Positions 62,064 to 64,000 of a stretch of DNA of 64,000 bases are shown here, piece by piece. The stretch covers positions 186,001 to 250,000 of the forward strand of contig CANMUS010000002.1 in NCBI GenBank assembly GCA_947501215.1, read 5' to 3'. This DNA is from an uncultured Erythrobacter sp. GTDB lineage: Bacteria; Pseudomonadota; Alphaproteobacteria; Sphingomonadales; Sphingomonadaceae. Each line of letters opens with the position of its first letter. Position 1 is the first letter of the stretch. Made by a program: the position numbers and the translations under genes. The notes beneath the pieces were generated by a model. The model saw only the letters and a list, made by a program, of their open reading frames with translations, was not told the DNA's origin and searched no databases.

Positions 62064-63524
62064 CTACTCGGCAGTCACGCTCCGGGCGTAGTCGTCTTCA
62101 CCGAAGGTCGCTTCCTGCCCGCGCAAATTGCGCTGCGGCGGCAAGCGATTGCCCGTGACCTGCTCGATCGCGCCCTGCCGGGTTCCTCGGGGTGCAATGA
62201 CGCGCCAGATGATGCCGGCGGTATCGTCGCTGACCAGCAGCGCACCATCGCCGGCCCATTCGACCCAGGTCGGGCGTCCGCGCGTCGTGCCATCGTCCTG
62301 GAGAAACCCGGTCAGCACCGGAATCGGCTTACCGGTCGGGTTACCGCGTTCGTCGAAGGCGACATAGACCACGTCGTAACCGGATGGCGGCTTGCGGTTC
62401 CACGAGCCATGCCGCGCGACGAAAGCGCCGCTCGAGAAGTCCTCGCCCATCTGGGCGCCCTCCGCACTGAACACGAACCCCAGCGCCGCGACGTGCGGGC
62501 CGAGCGCATATTCGGGCGTGCGCACGTAGTTGATGTAGGCCGGGATCGGATAGTCGACGCGGCGGTCGAAATTGTCGCCCCAATAGACCCATGGCCAGCC
62601 ATATTGCGCGCCGACGGGGACATTGGTGAGATAGTCCGGCACCAGGTCGGAGCCGAGCATGTCGCGCTCGTTGACCGTGGTCCAAAGCTCGCCGGACCAT
62701 GGATTGAAGTCGAGACCGTTGGGATTTCGCAAACCCCCGCCGAAAATCCGACGCCGACCGCTTTCGAGATCGACCTCCCAGATCAGCGCGCGCCCTTCCT
62801 CGGCTTCCATGCCTTTGTCCGCGATGTTGGTATCCGATCCGACCGCGACATAGAGCTTCGTGCCCTCCTCGTTGATCGCGAGATTGCGCATCCAGTGCCC
62901 GCCGGCAGCGGCCAGATCGGTGATCTTGCGGGGTTCGCCCGACACCATGGCGGCGCCCAGTTCGTAGGGGTAGGCAAGCACTTCGTCGTGATTGGCGACA
63001 TAGAGCGTGCCGTCATGCCATGCGAGGCCTGAGGGCGAGTCCAGACCGTCGAGCAGCACTTGGCGCACTTCGGCACGGCCATCCCCATCGGCATCGCGAA
63101 GCAAGACGACCTGATTGGGCGACTCGCCACCTGCGCCTGCGCGATCCATCAACAGACCTGCAATCCAGGCCGTTATCCCGCCATCGTCCTCCTTGGCCGG
63201 CGCGCGCGTCAGCGAAACGAGGATATCTCCATTCGGCAGCGCCTGGAGGGTGCGCGGGTGCTCGAGCCCGTCGGCAAAGCGCATGACGGCGAGGCCTTCG
63301 GCAGCGACCGGTACTTCGTCGGCAGCCCAGCCGACCGGTTCGGCAATGGCGACTGTGGGAATTCCCTCGGCGTTCGGCTCTTCCAGCGTGGGATCGGTAC
63401 CGACCACCTCTTCCCAAGGAACACTCGCGGTGTCGCCGCGGGTCAGGAACCAGAATGCCGCAGCGAGGATGATGAGGATGACGACGAGGGCGATGCCCAG
63501 TTTCTTGGCGAGGCTCATGGCCAT
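62064..63524 (-). CDS. PQQ-dependent sugar dehydrogenase-family (sorbosone dehydrogenase-like) protein
   Basis: Membrane-anchored periplasmic beta-propeller of the soluble glucose/sorbosone dehydrogenase family; the true substrate and use of PQQ are unproven. The 486 residues have an N-terminal anchor helix (about 9-27), then VMRFADGLEHPRTLQALPNGDILVS, a calcium-site-like DADGDGRAE, GLRNPNGLDFNPWSGELWTTVNERD and HGSWNRKPPSGYDVVYV. ATG at 63524. It is convergent with the acyl-CoA dehydrogenase gene. Confidence 0.9.
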   Translation of the reverse strand: MAMSLAKKLGIALVVILIILAAAFWFLTRGDTASVPWEEVVGTDPTLEEPNAEGIPTVAIAEPVGWAADEVPVAAEGLAVMRFADGLEHPRTLQALPNGDILVSLTRAPAKEDDGGITAWIAGLLMDRAGAGGESPNQVVLLRDADGDGRAEVRQVLLDGLDSPSGLAWHDGTLYVANHDEVLAYPYELGAAMVSGEPRKITDLAAAGGHWMRNLAINEEGTKLYVAVGSDTNIADKGMEAEEGRALIWEVDLESGRRRIFGGGLRNPNGLDFNPWSGELWTTVNERDMLGSDLVPDYLTNVPVGAQYGWPWVYWGDNFDRRVDYPIPAYINYVRTPEYALGPHVAALGFVFSAEGAQMGEDFSSGAFVARHGSWNRKPPSGYDVVYVAFDERGNPTGKPIPVLTGFLQDDGTTRGRPTWVEWAGDGALLVSDDTAGIIWRVIAPRGTRQGAIEQVTGNRLPPQRNLRGQEATFGEDDYARSVTAE

Positions 63525-63594
63525 AGCGAATAGGCGAGGCTAGCGGACGCGGCAATGGGCTTGCCCTTCGCTTGGTGCGCATTAGATCACGCCC

Positions 63595-64000
63595 ATGTTC
63601 GATTTCCGCCCCGCCCCCGATTGTCCGAAACCCGAAGCCTATCGCCAGTTACGCGAGGCAGCCGACGCTTTGACTGCAGGCGAACCCGATGGCGTGGCGA
63701 ATATGGCGAACGTCGCAGCGCTACTGTGGGATTTCCTGCCGGACCTCAACTGGGCCGGTTTTTACCGCATGATCGATAGCGAACTCGTACTTGGCCCGTT
63801 TATGGGGCGCCCGGCCTGTATCCGCATTCCGCTCGGCAAGGGCGTGTGCGGCGTGGCGGCCAAGGATGCAGCATCGCAATTGATCGAGGACGTTCACGCC
63901 TTTCCCGGCCATATCGCGTGCGATTCGGACACGAATTCGGAGCTTGTGGTTCCGGTCGTGCGCAATGGGGCGGTGATTGCCGTCATCGATCTAGACAGCC
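63595..64000 (+). CDS. Free methionine-(R)-sulfoxide reductase, GAF domain (partial, C-terminus outside)
   Basis: Reduces free Met-R-O with thioredoxin. The 135 visible residues form a GAF domain: WDFLPDLNWAGFYRMIDSELVLGPFMGRPACIRIPLGKGVCGVAAKDA then FPGHIACDSDTNSELVVPVV. The three cysteines in RPACI, KGVCG and HIACD match the conserved cysteines of fRMsr. ATG at 63595, divergent from the sugar dehydrogenase with a 70-nt gap. The end of the gene is beyond the window. Confidence 0.93.
   Translation, partial: MFDFRPAPDCPKPEAYRQLREAADALTAGEPDGVANMANVAALLWDFLPDLNWAGFYRMIDSELVLGPFMGRPACIRIPLGKGVCGVAAKDAASQLIEDVHAFPGHIACDSDTNSELVVPVVRNGAVIAVIDLDS

Overview
The window is one GC-rich chromosomal segment of an alphaproteobacterium. 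The closest fit is Sphingomonadales, probably the Erythrobacter/Qipengyuania group. This rests on family-level recognition: SciP (DUF1153) and TrcR (DUF1013) cell-cycle regulators, CarD next to a 7Fe ferredoxin and an SUV3-like helicase, a 2-polyprenyl hydroxylase of the Coq7 type, DUF1192 and DUF2807 proteins. No phage, plasmid, transposase or CRISPR signature was found. Almost every base belongs to housekeeping genes packed in short operons with 1-8 nt overlaps.

Layout. 0.0-1.7 kb: purE-purK and gpmA (minus). 1.8-5.1 kb: tRNA-Thr, a CNNM/CorC-type membrane protein, an OmpA-like lipoprotein, an inositol-phosphatase-family enzyme. 5.2-8.3 kb: sucC and etfBA. 8.4-15.3 kb: a TonB-C-domain exported protein, a DUF445 protein and an RND efflux pair with an unusual membrane insertion. 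15.5-16.6 kb: GlsB-type stress protein, then sciP with a coupled upstream small ORF. 16.6-19.8 kb: mnmA and the GDP-fucose pair gmd-fcl. 20-24 kb: serine hydrolase, PhzF, cation exporter, pdxH. 23.9-26.7 kb: dnaJ-like, YihY and fabI. 26.7-32.8 kb (minus): exported hypothetical, coq7, dsbB, ctpA, envC, rlmH, rsfS, nadD. 33-34.6 kb: M23 peptidase overlapping a bactofilin. 34.7-40.5 kb (minus): fadD-like, trcR, glycosyltransferase, LpxH-like phosphoesterase, quinone oxidoreductase. 40.6-48.5 kb (plus): DUF1192, clpA, an ABC exporter pair, exonuclease plus ATP-dependent DNA ligase. 48.7-53.0 kb (minus): hemB-GNAT-GNAT-gamma-carbonic-anhydrase operon and an M23 peptidase. 53.2-59.3 kb (plus): helicase, S4 protein, fdxA, YihY, carD, DUF2807 protein, small lipoprotein. 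59.3-64 kb: tsaC, acyl-CoA dehydrogenase, PQQ-type sugar dehydrogenase, and the start of a free-methionine-sulfoxide reductase.

Functional themes. Envelope building and remodelling recur: two catalytically intact M23 peptidases, a degenerate-LytM EnvC, CtpA, bactofilin, OmpA, an LpxH-like enzyme and GDP-fucose synthesis. Other themes are fatty-acid and branched-chain acyl-CoA oxidation (etfBA, acyl-CoA dehydrogenase, fadD) and cell-cycle control (sciP, trcR).

The least ordinary content is non-coding. A family of short intergenic elements is built on a hairpin with 9-bp arms and an ATCC-like tetraloop. It includes two homologous copies of about 100 nt (1945 and 31671) and a compound head-to-head copy with 34-nt arms (48551-48682). 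A 17-nt palindromic block abuts the stop codons of two unrelated minus-strand genes. A terminator hairpin whose 3' arm is also the next gene's Shine-Dalgarno, and a nested operator-like palindrome upstream of etfB, are further local signals.
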